Assembly: GCA_947168565.1 (NCBI GenBank)
Contig: CAMVMM010000003.1
Span: 62,001 to 126,000 of the forward strand
Reading direction: 5' to 3'
Source of the DNA: an uncultured Clostridia bacterium
Lineage (GTDB): Bacteria; Bacillota; Clostridia; Christensenellales; CAG-138
Length of the DNA stretch: 64,000 nucleotides
The position numbers and the translations under genes are program-made. Each line of letters opens with the position of its first letter. Within the stretch, counting starts at the first letter, position 1. A model generated the notes under the pieces. It was not told the origin of the DNA and did not search any database. It saw only the letters and a program-made list of their open reading frames with translations. Positions 17,594-25,768 of this stretch are shown one piece after another.

Positions 17594-17711
17594 TGGTAAA
17601 CCTCCGTTTTATCGCCTGTAAGCGATAGTGTTTGATATATCAATCCGCGTTATGCGTGAATGAACGCCGGTTTTGCCGCTTGCGGCGGCTTTTTAGCATA
17701 AATTACAGGAT

Positions 17712-18698
17712 TTAACTCGCAAGACCTGCGGCAACGGCCATGCACAGATGCTCCACCCAGAGCCGCGAATAGGTCATGTTCAGATGGATGCCGTCGCCCG
17801 AGGCCTGCGCGGGCAGGGCGTTGTTTGCATCGTAAAGCGAATCCGGAACCGTGATGAAGCGGCAGTAGCCAAACTGCGTGGCAAGCTCCGCAAGGCGCGC
17901 GTTCAGCATCGTGATGTTTTCATTGGTAACGCCGTCCGCATTCTTATCGGAAAGCGCCTTTGTGACAGGCGGCATAGCGGTGATGAACACCCTTGCGTTG
18001 GGCTGCCTTGATTTAACGTCCCGAATAAGGTCGGCATATTTTTGAATGAACGCGTCGTAGCTCGGCCAGCCAAGCTCGTTTTGCCCAAACATCAGCAGCA
18101 CGCCCAGGTAGCTTCCGCTGTTCAGCTCGTTTATAACGGGGATGCTGCCATGGGTCGCGGTTTCTGTGTACACCGTGTTTAAATTGAGGCCCACGGTGGC
18201 AAAGAAATCGCCGTGCGTCACAACGCCGTACGCCTCAAGCGCCTCAAAAAGCGAATTGCCGACGAAGGCGCAGTTATCAAAAACGCTCTGATCCGCCTGC
18301 CCGGGCTGCGGATACCACGGCATGGGCGTGTTCACGTTCGGCGGCCGGGTAACGATGCTCGGGGTGGGCGAGGGACTGCCCGAGGCAGCCGCGGTGGGTT
18401 CGCCCATGGCATTCTCGGTCGGCCGGGGCGTTGCAAACGGTGTGCTCGTTGGCGCCGGAGTGGGCGTGTGCGGCACGTAGGGCGTTGGGGAAACGTTGAA
18501 CGGCAGCGCGGTGGCCGCTGGGGCAAGCGTTTCAAGGTAAACGTCCGACGTGAGCGGGGGCAAGGTGGCCACGGGCACGGCGGTAAAGGAGCTGACCTCA
18601 ACTATCACAGGCTCCCGCTTCGCCGCACAGCCGGAGGCTGCGAGAGCGGCGGAAGCGAGCAAAAGTATAAAGCTTTTTTTGAAAAACGGCCTGCTCAT
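17712..18698 (-). CDS. SGNH/GDSL-type hydrolase lipoprotein
   Basis: 328 residues: a lipoprotein signal with Cys24 (AASGC), a Pro/Thr/Ser-rich linker to about residue 135, then an SGNH esterase domain with the GNS nucleophile (Ser149), GQNE (205-208, block III) and GDGIHLN (Asp302, His305, block V). Expected to be a surface-tethered ester hydrolase or acetyl transferase acting on glycans. It lies 119 bases upstream of the DUF4358-DHHW pair on the same strand; together these form an extracellular acyl-modification set. The linker would span the peptidoglycan. Confidence 0.87.
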   Translation of the reverse strand: MSRPFFKKSFILLLASAALAASGCAAKREPVIVEVSSFTAVPVATLPPLTSDVYLETLAPAATALPFNVSPTPYVPHTPTPAPTSTPFATPRPTENAMGEPTAAASGSPSPTPSIVTRPPNVNTPMPWYPQPGQADQSVFDNCAFVGNSLFEALEAYGVVTHGDFFATVGLNLNTVYTETATHGSIPVINELNSGSYLGVLLMFGQNELGWPSYDAFIQKYADLIRDVKSRQPNARVFITAMPPVTKALSDKNADGVTNENITMLNARLAELATQFGYCRFITVPDSLYDANNALPAQASGDGIHLNMTYSRLWVEHLCMAVAAGLAS

Positions 18699-18871
18699 AT
18701 CTTTGCGCCGAACGGCTTCCTTTCATACTGCGAAAGGCGGCCCCGCCCTTCGCGCATTACAGATTATTATACCAAATACGGCCTGCTTTTTCAACATATC
18801 GCGCCCGTATTACGGCGTTTGAACAATAAAATATAATTAACTTTTTGTGTCAAATCCTGCGTATACGGCGC

Positions 18872-18894
18872 AAAAAAGGGCGCATCGCCCTTTT
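18872..18894 (-). terminator. ppdK terminator
   Basis: On the minus strand AAAAGGGCG-ATG-CGCCCTTTT is followed by further T residues. It lies 47 bases beyond the ppdK stop. Confidence 0.85.
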
Positions 18895-18940
18895 GAGGGA
18901 TGCGCCCCGCCGCGAAACGCGGGCTTGATTACATAATGAA

Positions 18941-21568
18941 TTACTTATTGGAAAGCGCCGCCTGAGCCGCCGCCAGCCTTGCGATCGGCACACGGAAGGG
19001 CGAGCAGGAAACGTAGTTCAGGCCGATCCTGTGGCAGAATTCAACGCTGGAGGGATCGCCGCCGTGCTCGCCGCAGATACCGAGCTTGATGTTCGGACGG
19101 GTCTTCTTGCCCAGCTCAACGGCGATCTGCATGAGCTTGCCCACGCCAAGCTGATCCACGCGCGCGAAGGGATCGCTTTCGAAGATCTTCTTCGCGTAGT
19201 AGTCGGGCAGGAACTTGCCCGCGTCGTCACGGCTGAAGCCGAAGGTCATCTGGGTAAGGTCGTTCGTGCCGAAGCTGAAGAACTCCGCCTCGGTGGCAAC
19301 CTCGTCCGCGGTGAGAGCCGCGCGGGGGATCTCGATCATGGTGCCAACCATGTAGGGGATGACCATGCCGCGCTCCTGCATGACCTTCTTCGCGGTTTCG
19401 ACCACGAAGCCCTTAACGTATGCAAGCTCCTTCACATCGCCCACCAGGGGGATCATGATCTCGGGAACTATCTCAAGGCCGGTCTCCTGACGGACCTCGA
19501 TGGCCGCCTCGATAACGGCGCGGGTCTGCATCTCGGCGATCTCGGGATAGGTGATGGAAAGGCGGCAGCCGCGGTGACCCATCATGGGGTTGGATTCGTG
19601 CAGGCCGTCGATGGTTGCCTTGAGCTCCTCGTAGGAGAGGTTCATATTGCCGGCAAGCTCCCTGATGTCCTCCTCCTTGGTGGGCAGGAACTCGTGGAGC
19701 GGCGGATCGAGGAAGCGGATGGTGACGGGGCGGCCCTCCATGGCCTTGTAGATGCCCTTGAAGTCATCGCGCTGCATGGGGAGGATCTTCGCAAGCGCCG
19801 CCTTGCGCTCGTCCGCATTTTTGGATACGATCATCTGGCGCATTGCGGGGATGCGGGCCTCGTCGAAGAACATATGCTCGGTGCGGCACAGGCCGATGCC
19901 CTCCGCGCCGAACTTAACGGCCATCGCGGCCTGGGAGGGGGAGTCCGCATTGGTGCGCACCTTGAGGGTGCGGAAGGAATCCGCCCACTCCATGATGGTG
20001 GCGAAATTGCCGGAGAGCTCCGCGTCAACGGTCTTGATAGCCTCGGCATATACCTTGCCGGTGGTGCCGTCAAGGCTGATCCAGTCGCCTTCGTGAAGCA
20101 CGGTGCCGTCCGAGAAGGTGATGGTCTTTGCTTCTTCGTTGATCTGCGCTTCCTTGCAGCCGGATACGCAGCAGGTGCCGAGCTGGCGGGCAACAACGGC
20201 AGCGTGGCTGGTCATGCCGCCGAAGGCGGTGAGGATGCCCTGGGAGGCGGTCATACCCTCGATATCCTCGGGGCTGGTCTCCTTGCGGGCAAGAATGACC
20301 TGACTGCCGGCCTCGTGCGCCGCCTTGGCCTCATCGGCGGAAAAGTAAACGATACCGCAGGCGGCTCCGGGAGAAGCCGCAAGGCCGGTCGCAACGGGCT
20401 TTGCGGCCTTGAGTGCGACGGGATCGAAGGTGGGATGCAGCAGAGCGTCAAGGCTCTTGGGGTCGATCATCTGGATCGCCTCATCCTTGGTGCGCATGCC
20501 CTCGTTCACAAGGTCAACTGCGATCTGCAGCGCGGCGGCTGCGGTGCGCTTGCCGCTTCTGGTCTGAAGCATATAGAGCTTGCCCTTCTCGATGGTGAAC
20601 TCCATATCCTGCATATCGCGGTAATGCTTTTCAAGAATATCGGCGATGCGGACGAATTCGTTGTACACCGCTTCGTTGGTGTCGCGCAGATGGTCGATGG
20701 TCTCGGGGGTTCGGATGCCGGCGACAACGTCCTCGCCCTGCGCGTTCATAAGATATTCGCCAAAGAGCGCCTTTTCGCCGGTGGCGGGGTTGCGGGTGAA
20801 GGCAACGCCGGTGCCGGAATCATCCCCCATATTGCCGAACACCATGCTCTGCACGTTTACGGCGGTGCCCCAGCTTGCGGGGATATCGTTCATGCGGCGG
20901 TAGACGATGGCGCGGGGATTGTCCCAACTGCGGAAAACGGCCTTGACAGCCTCAATGAGCTGAGTCATGGGATCCTGCGGGAAGTCGAAGCCCTTTTCGG
21001 ACTTGAACATAGCCTTGTATGCTTCAACGATCTCCTTGAGGTGCTCGGCGGTGAGATCGGTGTCCATCTCGCAGCCGTATTTTTCCTTGGCGCCGTCGAA
21101 AATTTTATCGAAATTGGCTTTTTCAACCTCCATTACCACATCGGAAAACATCTGGATGAAGCGGCGGTAGCTGTCGTAGGCGAAACGCTCGTTGCCGGTG
21201 AGCTTTGCAAGCGCCTTCACGGTTTCATCGTTAAGACCGAGGTTGAGGATGGTGTCCATCATGCCGGGCATGCTGGCGCGTGCGCCGGAGCGGACGGAAA
21301 CGAGGAAGGGGTTTTCGGTGCTGCCGAACTTTTTGCCCGCCTTTTCCTCGGCAACAGCCAGAGCGGCCTTGATCTGCTCAACGATCTCATCCGCGATGGT
21401 CTCGCCATCTTCATAATAGCGGGTGCAGGCTTCGGTGCTGACTGTAAAACCATAGGGAACGGGGAGACCGAGGCCGGTCATTTCGGCAAGGTTTGCGCCC
21501 TTGCCGCCCAGGAGGTTTTTCATTCCGGCGTTACCTTCGTTGAAAAGGTAAACGTACTTTTGAGACAT
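18941..21568 (-). CDS. ppdK: pyruvate, phosphate dikinase
   Basis: Interconverts pyruvate + ATP + Pi and PEP + AMP + PPi; in anaerobes it supports glycolysis with PPi or gluconeogenesis. 875 residues, full length: an N-terminal ATP-grasp domain (KNLLGGKGANLAEM at the start), a central swivelling domain with the phospho-His in GGMTSHAAVVAR, and a C-terminal PEP/pyruvate TIM barrel ending with GICGEHGGDPSS and NYVSCSPFR carrying the catalytic Cys. Start behind TAGGAGGACTGCAAT. Monocistronic with a good terminator and a TTGTAA/TATAAT promoter. Confidence 0.97.
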   Translation of the reverse strand: MSQKYVYLFNEGNAGMKNLLGGKGANLAEMTGLGLPVPYGFTVSTEACTRYYEDGETIADEIVEQIKAALAVAEEKAGKKFGSTENPFLVSVRSGARASMPGMMDTILNLGLNDETVKALAKLTGNERFAYDSYRRFIQMFSDVVMEVEKANFDKIFDGAKEKYGCEMDTDLTAEHLKEIVEAYKAMFKSEKGFDFPQDPMTQLIEAVKAVFRSWDNPRAIVYRRMNDIPASWGTAVNVQSMVFGNMGDDSGTGVAFTRNPATGEKALFGEYLMNAQGEDVVAGIRTPETIDHLRDTNEAVYNEFVRIADILEKHYRDMQDMEFTIEKGKLYMLQTRSGKRTAAAALQIAVDLVNEGMRTKDEAIQMIDPKSLDALLHPTFDPVALKAAKPVATGLAASPGAACGIVYFSADEAKAAHEAGSQVILARKETSPEDIEGMTASQGILTAFGGMTSHAAVVARQLGTCCVSGCKEAQINEEAKTITFSDGTVLHEGDWISLDGTTGKVYAEAIKTVDAELSGNFATIMEWADSFRTLKVRTNADSPSQAAMAVKFGAEGIGLCRTEHMFFDEARIPAMRQMIVSKNADERKAALAKILPMQRDDFKGIYKAMEGRPVTIRFLDPPLHEFLPTKEEDIRELAGNMNLSYEELKATIDGLHESNPMMGHRGCRLSITYPEIAEMQTRAVIEAAIEVRQETGLEIVPEIMIPLVGDVKELAYVKGFVVETAKKVMQERGMVIPYMVGTMIEIPRAALTADEVATEAEFFSFGTNDLTQMTFGFSRDDAGKFLPDYYAKKIFESDPFARVDQLGVGKLMQIAVELGKKTRPNIKLGICGEHGGDPSSVEFCHRIGLNYVSCSPFRVPIARLAAAQAALSNK

Positions 21569-21619
21569 ATTGCAGTCCTCCTATTAAGTTTTATTTTTGT
21601 ATTTAGCTACAACTTCCAA

Positions 21620-21648
21620 ATTATAAATCATTTTCTCATCAATTACAA
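21620..21648 (-). promoter_or_regulatory. ppdK promoter
   Basis: Minus-strand TTGTAA (21643-21648), 17-bp spacer, TATAAT (21620-21625), about 50 bases upstream of the ppdK ATG in an AT-rich intergenic stretch. Confidence 0.7.
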
Positions 21649-21719
21649 GTATTTATCAAAATATTTTTACCGGTTTTGAGGAATAATTTTATTGAAGGCC
21701 GAATAAAGGAGGAAAAACC

Positions 21720-22079
21720 ATGAAAAAAGCCGAAAAAAAGAATAAAATAAAGAATTTTGACGCCGAGATGGCGGAGGGCGCGGGCTTCGACGGGCTCAGC
21801 ACGGTATCCTCGGGCGAGGCGACGGGCATGATGTACTGCCCGCCCAGGAGCGAGGATGAGCTCAGAAGCAGGGAGCAGCTTTTCACGCTCCAGGTGGGCA
21901 TGCCGCCGGAGGGCTACGTAGGAAACGAGCGCGAATGGCGCGCGGACATAGGAAAATACTATGAGGACGAGGCGAAAAAGCCCCTTCACGATCCGCTTGT
22001 GAACCCCATGGCGATGCACGAGGTGCTGGACCCCGCAAACACCTTCGCTCCGGCGGAGCCCCCGCAGGATGCCCTGTAA
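21720..22079 (+). CDS. hypothetical 119-residue protein
   Basis: No family recognised. The start is well supported by AAAGGAGGAAAAACC. The N terminus is very basic (KKAEKKNKIKN), and the rest is acidic, Pro/Met/Glu-rich and without hydrophobic helices, so it is soluble and probably partly disordered. Segments MMYCPPRSEDELRSREQLF and GYVGNEREWRADIGKYYEDEAKK look like short conserved blocks. It is divergent from ppdK and precedes the MGMT-like gene, which has its own promoter. Confidence 0.6.
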   Translation: MKKAEKKNKIKNFDAEMAEGAGFDGLSTVSSGEATGMMYCPPRSEDELRSREQLFTLQVGMPPEGYVGNEREWRADIGKYYEDEAKKPLHDPLVNPMAMHEVLDPANTFAPAEPPQDAL

Positions 22080-22121
22080 GCGCAATAACCGCCTGCGCTT
22101 CAAAAGGAATGAAGGCTGCTG

Positions 22122-22149
22122 TTGACAGGCTTGGGCGCTGTGCTATAAT
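22122..22149 (+). promoter_or_regulatory. consensus promoter for the MGMT-like gene
   Basis: TTGACA (22122-22127), 16-bp spacer with extended TGC, TATAAT (22144-22149). The best consensus promoter in the window. Confidence 0.85.
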
Positions 22150-22173
22150 GGAGCGGAAAGGAGTGCGCACGCT

Positions 22174-22491
22174 ATGGAAAAGAATACCTTTGAGCGCATA
22201 TACGAAGCAGTGCGCCTGATCCCCTTCGGCAAGGTCGCCACCTATGGGCAGATCGCCGCGCTTGCGGGCAATCCGCGCCTTTCAAGGGTGGTGGGCTATG
22301 CGCTGCACGTCAACCCCGATCCGGAGAGCATTCCGTGCTACCGCGTGGTGAATCGGCTGGGAGAGGTCTCGCGCGCGTTTGCCTTCGGCGGCGAAAACCG
22401 GCAGATCGCGCTGCTTGAGGCCGAAGGCGTGAGCTTTGTGAAAGGCAGGGTGGATATGGAAAAGCACCTTTGGCGGCCGGAGGTGGAGTAA
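22174..22491 (+). CDS. MGMT/alkyltransferase-like DNA-binding protein
   Basis: 105 residues equal to the C-terminal DNA-binding domain of O6-alkylguanine-DNA alkyltransferase: a wing/helix segment GKVATYGQIAALAGNPRLSRVVG and the active-site region IPCYRVVNRLGE, with the reactive-type Cys present but His replaced by Tyr in the PCHRV motif. It lacks the N-terminal domain of full-length Ogt. It may repair or flag alkylated guanine, possibly handing it to nucleotide excision repair as ATL proteins do. SD GGAAAGGAG upstream; followed by a strong terminator. Confidence 0.88.
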   Translation: MEKNTFERIYEAVRLIPFGKVATYGQIAALAGNPRLSRVVGYALHVNPDPESIPCYRVVNRLGEVSRAFAFGGENRQIALLEAEGVSFVKGRVDMEKHLWRPEVE

Positions 22492-22582
22492 GGCCAAAAG
22501 CGGCAAAAAGAAATGCCCGGATCAGGCCCCGATCAAGCCCCGACCAAGCCCGAAAGTGCGGAGCGATCATAAAAAAACGAAT

Positions 22583-22626
22583 GAGCGGCGCGGCGAATCC
22601 TTCCCGTGCCGGCTCTTTTTTTGCCC
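22583..22626 (+). terminator. terminator after the MGMT-like gene
   Basis: GAGCGGCGCGG pairs with CCGTGCCGGCTC across a 10-base loop with one bulge and one G-U pair, followed by eight T. Confidence 0.85.
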
Positions 22627-22652
22627 TTTTGAGTTGATTTTAAAAAAAGCCC

Positions 22653-22681
22653 TTGATACTTCCCGCCAAAAATAGTAAAAT
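22653..22681 (+). promoter_or_regulatory. ptb-buk promoter
   Basis: TTGATA (22653-22658), 17-bp spacer, TAAAAT (22676-22681). It leaves an approximately 85-base leader with no recognised riboswitch. Confidence 0.65.
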
Positions 22682-22773
22682 GGTATTATTGAAAATAGGG
22701 CGCCCTGCGCGTCCGCTTTCAGAATGAAATATTATGAAAATTATTCGGTAAAACCGAAGACGGAGGAAGAATC

Positions 22774-23685
22774 ATGGCACTTAAAACCTTTGACGAACTC
22801 GTTGCTAAAGTTAAGTCCGGCAAAAAGAGCACCGTTGCGCTCGTTTGCGCAAACGACGCGCATGCGCTTGAGGCGGTCATCCAGGCCTCCGACCTTGTGA
22901 ACGCCGTTCTGGTTGTGGAGGCGGACAAGGTGGAGGAGCTTCACGCGCTGCTCCTTGAGCACGGCAAAACCCCGGAGGATTTCCCGATCGAGGTCGTGCC
23001 CGAGGGCATGCATCCCAGCGTTTGCGCCGCGCAGCTCATCCACGCGGGCAGGGCGGATTTCCTCATGAAGGGCAAGATCATGACGGGCAACCTTTTAAAG
23101 GGCGTGCTCGCTCCGGAGGCCGATCTGCGCACCGGCTCGCTCATGAGCCACGTTATGCTCTTTGAGGTGCCGGGCTATCATAAGCTCCTGGGCGTTACGG
23201 ACGGCGGAATGTGCACCTATCCCGACCTTGAAAAGAAGGCGGGCATCGTGAAAAACGCCGTGCAGTTCTTCCATAAGATCGGCGTTGAAAAGCCCAACGT
23301 GGCGGCGCTCTGCGCCATTGAAACCGTGAACCCCAAGATGCAGGAAACCGTGGACGGCGCGGAGCTCAAGCGCATGAGCCTTGAGGGCGAGCTGGGCGAG
23401 TGCTACGTCGAGGGCCCCATCAGCTACGACCTTGCTATGGTTCCCGAGCTTTCCGCAGTAAAGGGCTACACCGAGTGCCCCTGCTGCGGCGATTTCGATA
23501 TTCTGCTCGTTCCCGAAATAGTTGTGGGCAACGTGCTTGGCAAGTGCCTCACCTATACCTGCGGCGGCAGGATGGCGGGCCTCATCATGGGCTGCAAGGT
23601 GCCCATCGTGCTCACCAGCCGCGGCTCCAGCGCGGAGGAAAAGTATTACAGCCTTGCAATGGGCGCGGGCTTCGTGGGCAAATAA
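22774..23685 (+). CDS. ptb: phosphate butyryltransferase
   Basis: Converts butyryl-CoA + Pi to butyryl-phosphate in the last steps of butyrate fermentation, or related branched/short acyl-CoAs. 303 residues, normal length, with the PTA/PTB fold signatures GRADFLMKGKIMTGNLLK and LGVTDGGMCTYPDLEKK and the C-terminal SRGSSAEEKYYS. ATG is placed by GACGGAGGAAGAATC. It is followed 62 bases later by butyrate kinase. No butyryl-CoA synthesis genes (thl, hbd, crt, bcd) are in the window. Confidence 0.92.
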   Translation: MALKTFDELVAKVKSGKKSTVALVCANDAHALEAVIQASDLVNAVLVVEADKVEELHALLLEHGKTPEDFPIEVVPEGMHPSVCAAQLIHAGRADFLMKGKIMTGNLLKGVLAPEADLRTGSLMSHVMLFEVPGYHKLLGVTDGGMCTYPDLEKKAGIVKNAVQFFHKIGVEKPNVAALCAIETVNPKMQETVDGAELKRMSLEGELGECYVEGPISYDLAMVPELSAVKGYTECPCCGDFDILLVPEIVVGNVLGKCLTYTCGGRMAGLIMGCKVPIVLTSRGSSAEEKYYSLAMGAGFVGK

Positions 23686-23747
23686 GCCCTTTGCCGCAAA
23701 CGGCACGATGCAAGCGGCAAACAATGGTTTTTATACGGTAATTCATA

Positions 23748-25160
23748 ATGAAAAGAATTCTTGTAATCAATCCCGGCTCCACCTCCACCAAGATCGCCGT
23801 TTTTGACGACGATAAGCAGATCATGGCTGAAACCATCCGCCATCCGCTGGACGAGGTGAAAAGGTTCACGTGGGTAATGGATCAGTTCGATTACCGCATG
23901 GCGCATATTGAAGAGGCGCTCAGGGCAAAGGGCATCGAAAAATCGAGCCTGGACTGCGTGATGGCGCGCGGCGGCCTGCTTCCGCCCGTGCCCAGCGGCG
24001 CATTCATCATCAATCAGGAGATGATAGATTATTTCTATGCCGCGAAGGTGGACGTGCATATTTCAAACCTTGCCTGCGTGCTTGCGGACGCCATCGCAAA
24101 GCCCCTCGGCATCCCCGCCATGGTGTACGACCCCGTTGCGGTGGACGAGCTTGAGGACGTGGCGCGCATCACCGGTATGCCGGAGATCAAAAAGGCAAGC
24201 CGCGGCCACGTGCTGAACAGCCGTGCAATGGCAAGAAAATGCGCCGAGGAGGTGCTTGGCAAAAGGCTTGAGGACTGCACCATAATAGTGGATCATATCG
24301 GCGGCGGCTGCTCCACCTGGCTCGTTCACAAGGGGCGCTGCATCGATTGCTACAGCGACGACGACGCGGGCTTTGCGCCCGAGCGCTGCGGCCGCATTCA
24401 GGCGATGAACCTTGCCATGCTCTGCTACAGCGGCAAGTACACCAAGGAGGAGATGAGCCGCTATATTCGCGGCAAATCCGGCCTTTCCGCGCTTCTTGGC
24501 ACGAGCGACGCGCTTGAGGTCGAGAAAATGATCGAGCGCGGCGACGAAAAGGCAAAGCTGGTTTACGAGGCCATGGCAAGGAGCCACGCAAAGGGAATCG
24601 CCGATCTTGCAAGCGTAGTTTGCGGCAAGGTGGACAGAATAGTTATCACCGGCGGCCTTGCAAACAGCAGGCTGCTCATGGATATGATCCGCCCCCACGT
24701 GGAGTGGATCGCGCCCATGCAGGTGATGGCGGGCGAATTTGAGATGGAAGCGCTGGCGGCGGGCGGTCTTCGCGTGCTGAACGGCGAGGAGAAGCCGCAT
24801 GAATTCCATCTGAATGCAAACACTAACGAAAAACCCGAAAGGAAGGTGGAAAACATGGAGATAACCTTAACAAGCGAGAATTTTGACCGCGAGATCGGCG
24901 GCGATACGCCCATCCTGGTGGATTTCTGGGCAAGCTGGTGCGGCCCCTGCCGTATGCTCGCGCCCACTGTGGAGCAGCTCGCCAAGGAGTCCGACGGCAG
25001 CTACCGCGTCGGCAAGGTGAACGTGGACGACGAGGGCGAGATCGCCCGCAGGTTCGGCATTCAGAGCATCCCGACCCTGATCGTGTTCAAAAACGGCAAG
25101 GAGCTCAGCCGCTCCCTCGGCGTTAAGCCCAAGGGCGCGATCCTTGAGATGCTGAAATAA
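23748..25160 (+). CDS. buk-trxA: butyrate kinase fused in frame to thioredoxin
   Basis: Residues 1 to about 355 are a butyrate kinase (acyl phosphate + ADP to acid + ATP): NPGSTSTKIAVF phosphate loop at the N terminus, DHIGGGCSTW near residue 185, ITGGLANSR near residue 305. After a roughly 15-residue hydrophilic linker, residues 370-470 are a complete thioredoxin with FWASWCGPCRM (Cys398, Cys401) and the cis-Pro loop SIPTLIVF. Normal Buk is about 355-360 residues. An SD-like AGGAAGGTGG lies eight or fewer bases before the in-frame ATG at 24855, so free thioredoxin may also be made. Possible explanations: a true fusion, a lost Buk stop codon, or overlapping translation of both forms. Confidence 0.9.
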   Translation: MKRILVINPGSTSTKIAVFDDDKQIMAETIRHPLDEVKRFTWVMDQFDYRMAHIEEALRAKGIEKSSLDCVMARGGLLPPVPSGAFIINQEMIDYFYAAKVDVHISNLACVLADAIAKPLGIPAMVYDPVAVDELEDVARITGMPEIKKASRGHVLNSRAMARKCAEEVLGKRLEDCTIIVDHIGGGCSTWLVHKGRCIDCYSDDDAGFAPERCGRIQAMNLAMLCYSGKYTKEEMSRYIRGKSGLSALLGTSDALEVEKMIERGDEKAKLVYEAMARSHAKGIADLASVVCGKVDRIVITGGLANSRLLMDMIRPHVEWIAPMQVMAGEFEMEALAAGGLRVLNGEEKPHEFHLNANTNEKPERKVENMEITLTSENFDREIGGDTPILVDFWASWCGPCRMLAPTVEQLAKESDGSYRVGKVNVDDEGEIARRFGIQSIPTLIVFKNGKELSRSLGVKPKGAILEMLK

Positions 25161-25244
25161 GCTTAAACAAGCTGAAATAAGCTTAATCGGCGCAGAAAAA
25201 CGCATTAAGTGCAGGCTTGTCGGCAAATACCGATACGGCAAACG

Positions 25245-25275
25245 GCGGGGCGGCTTTGAGCCGCTCCGCTATTTT
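25245..25275 (+). terminator. ptb-buk terminator
   Basis: GCGGGGCGGC-TTTGA-GCCGCTCCGC then TATTTTTG. The T-rich tail overlaps the stop of the convergent small gene at 25269. Confidence 0.8.
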
Positions 25276-25466
25276 TGCACAAGGTAGATTATTGCAAGCG
25301 TGAGCGCCACCACGATGCACACAAGCACCCACTGCGGCGCAAGAAAAAGCGCGCCAACAAACGCCGCAAGGCAGAGCGCGGCGGCAAGAAGGCGCACCGC
25401 CGCGGCGGACAGCCTGCGCCGCCTCCAGCGCGCTTTTCTTGAGCAGGGTCTGAAATAGAAAACCAT
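25269..25466 (-). CDS. small two-helix membrane protein
   Basis: 65 residues starting MVFYFRPCSRKARWRRRR, then two hydrophobic helices (about residues 25-42 and 46-63). The start at 25466 is chosen for GGAGGAG seven bases upstream; the open frame extends to 25601 without a ribosome site. The arginine-rich N terminus should face the cytosol. Family and function are not recognised. It converges on the buk-trx gene and diverges from mreB. Confidence 0.55.
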   Translation of the reverse strand: MVFYFRPCSRKARWRRRRLSAAAVRLLAAALCLAAFVGALFLAPQWVLVCIVVALTLAIIYLVQK

Positions 25467-25625
25467 ACTGAGCTCCTCCGTAAGCCGCCTGATAAGTGCG
25501 GCTCGTTTTGATCCTTTTTCAATATAAAGCATATTCCGCGCCCCTGCGGCATATTTCAAAATTGCGGCGGAGAAAACAAAAAAGCGAAAAAAGGGAAACA
25601 TTGTTGAAAAACGGCGCTTTCGGTA

Positions 25626-25655
25626 TTGAAATGCGCCTGCGTTTAATGATAAAAT
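25626..25655 (+). promoter_or_regulatory. mreB promoter
   Basis: TTGAAA (25626-25631), 18-bp spacer, TAAAAT (25650-25655) with an extended TGA. The leader is about 105 bases. Confidence 0.65.
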
Positions 25656-25768
25656 AGAGGGCGATTATGGAATAATGCCGTGAGTTGCCCTTATTATGCA
25701 GGGCTGCGGCGTATTCGTGAAATAAAAGCTATCATTCACCCCGTTTTCGGGGTTTACAGGAGCAAGAA

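Noticed and set aside
19031-21679. 882-residue open frame antisense to ppdK
   Set aside because: Codon-mirror artefact of a long GC-rich gene; the sense strand encodes a complete, motif-bearing PpdK. The antisense product is His/Gly/Ala/Leu-rich with no recognisable domain or SD.
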